Source: Cryptomeria japonica
Taxonomy: Eukaryota; Streptophyta; Pinopsida; Cupressales; Cupressaceae
Direction of reading: 5' to 3'
Assembly: GCF_030272615.1 (NCBI RefSeq)
Contig: NW_026729156.1
Span: 65,001 to 95,000 of the forward strand
Length of the DNA: 30,000 bases
This document shows positions 29,575 through 30,000 of this stretch, piece after piece. Within the stretch, counting starts at the first letter, position 1; each line of letters starts with the position of its first letter. The notes under the pieces are model-generated. The model saw only the letters and a program-made list of their open reading frames with translations, was not told where the DNA came from and did no database searches. Made by a program: the position numbers and the translations under genes.

Positions 29575-30000
29575 GATTCCTATGCGGTGAGTCTTCTCGG
29601 CCGCCGCGGAACTATACCTGTTATTGCTACTGCATCCTTCGGCTGGTAACCTCCTCTGCCGCCTTGGAACGTTCTCTTTGTCGGACGCGTCGCGGGATAA
29701 GGGGTTGGCACTGGTAGTCGCCCCAAGCGCGCCCGATGCATAGACCGCTCCGAGTCGACCTTGCTTTCAGCCTCTCACATGCATAGACCTCTCTGAGTCG
29801 ACCCTGCAGCCTCTCACGTTTAGCCTTTGGAATCTCGCCTCACAACATGATTGCTATCCTTGATGCATCCCTTGCCTCGAGCCCTGATTGCTTTCTTGGC
29901 TGCATCCCTCCTCTCCTCACAGCCCGGTTGTCATCACTGCTTCATCCGTCGCTTCATGCATTCTGGCTGCTGGGCCCTTCCCACCGCACACCTCGATTGC
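29575..30000 (+). repeat. Decaying end of the 188-bp array
   Basis: Starts with a recognisable copy (GATTCCTATGCGGTGAG), contains GGACGCGTCGCGGGATAAGG at about 29683-29702, then a partial internal duplication of GCATAGACCNCTCYGAGTCG with AGCCTCTCAC at about 29740-29820. It then continues as scattered fragments (GATTGCT, GCATCCCTTGCCTCG). No 18S sequence and no promoter are seen before the window ends. Confidence 0.85.

Noticed and set aside
25761-29590. Series of 70-94-residue frames starting MDHSEA or MDYSEA, one per 188-bp repeat
   Set aside because: 188 is not a multiple of three, so each is a fresh frame in each copy. There is no promoter, no domain and no sign of codon constraint; they are shadows of the repeat.
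1-30000. 18S, 5.8S or 25S rRNA genes
   Set aside because: I looked for conserved rRNA phrases on both strands and found none. The rDNA identity rests on the 5S genes and Pol I promoter-like elements, and the flanking genes are presumed to lie outside.

Overview
The window holds no credible protein-coding gene. It reads as plant nuclear ribosomal DNA, specifically the inside of a very large intergenic spacer (IGS). Two signals support this. Three identical, intact 5S rRNA genes lie on the minus strand (2435-2552, 10282-10399, 18205-18322). Thirteen copies of an element ending in TATATAGGGG, the form of plant RNA polymerase I start sites, lie on the plus strand between 21.0 and 25.3 kb. The 5S sequence (starting GGGTGCGATCATACCAGCGT, ending GTTGCACCC) is of the gymnosperm/fern grade rather than typical angiosperm. 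5S genes linked to 35S rDNA are known from Ginkgo, some other gymnosperms, Artemisia, bryophytes and charophytes. I infer a gymnosperm-like land plant and do not name a species. No 25S or 18S sequence is present. The promoter orientation predicts 25S to the left of the window and 18S to the right.

Layout. (A) 1-19577: a higher-order array of ~7.9-kb units (7923 bp, 7847 bp, then a 3.8-kb partial), nearly identical to one another. Each unit has GTGCGC-rich sequence built on a ~12-bp monomer, a 5S gene with its Pol III terminator, an A-rich stretch, a CACCCACCTTGG 12-mer block, and a cluster of ~125-bp AT-rich cassettes. (B) 19578-20760: expanded C-rich 12-mer repeats; the array edge falls at the centre of a perfect 24-bp palindrome. 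(C) 20761-21990: a short GTGCRC 12-mer stretch, then six promoter-bearing repeats at 157-bp spacing. (D) 22061-22770: an array with 52-bp period. (E) 22771-23975: four promoter-bearing repeats of 311 bp. (F) 23976-24215: alternating 50/56-bp repeats. (G) 24273-25653: three ~440-490-bp repeats, each with a promoter followed by a long inverted repeat. (H) 25654-29574: 21 tandem 188-bp repeats, decaying towards 30000; these would lie in the 5' external transcribed spacer if the promoter at 25277 is the gene promoter.

How it may work together (inference). The right-hand third looks like a battery of spacer promoters leading to a gene promoter. Every candidate start is followed by self-complementary sequence at nearly fixed distance: GGGGAG at the start pairs with CTCCCC about 20 nt on, and a second inverted repeat begins 35-40 bp from the TATATA. 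The left two thirds is a second amplification system carrying 5S genes antisense to the presumed 35S transcription. All very long open frames here arise from 12-bp-based repeats and are not genes.
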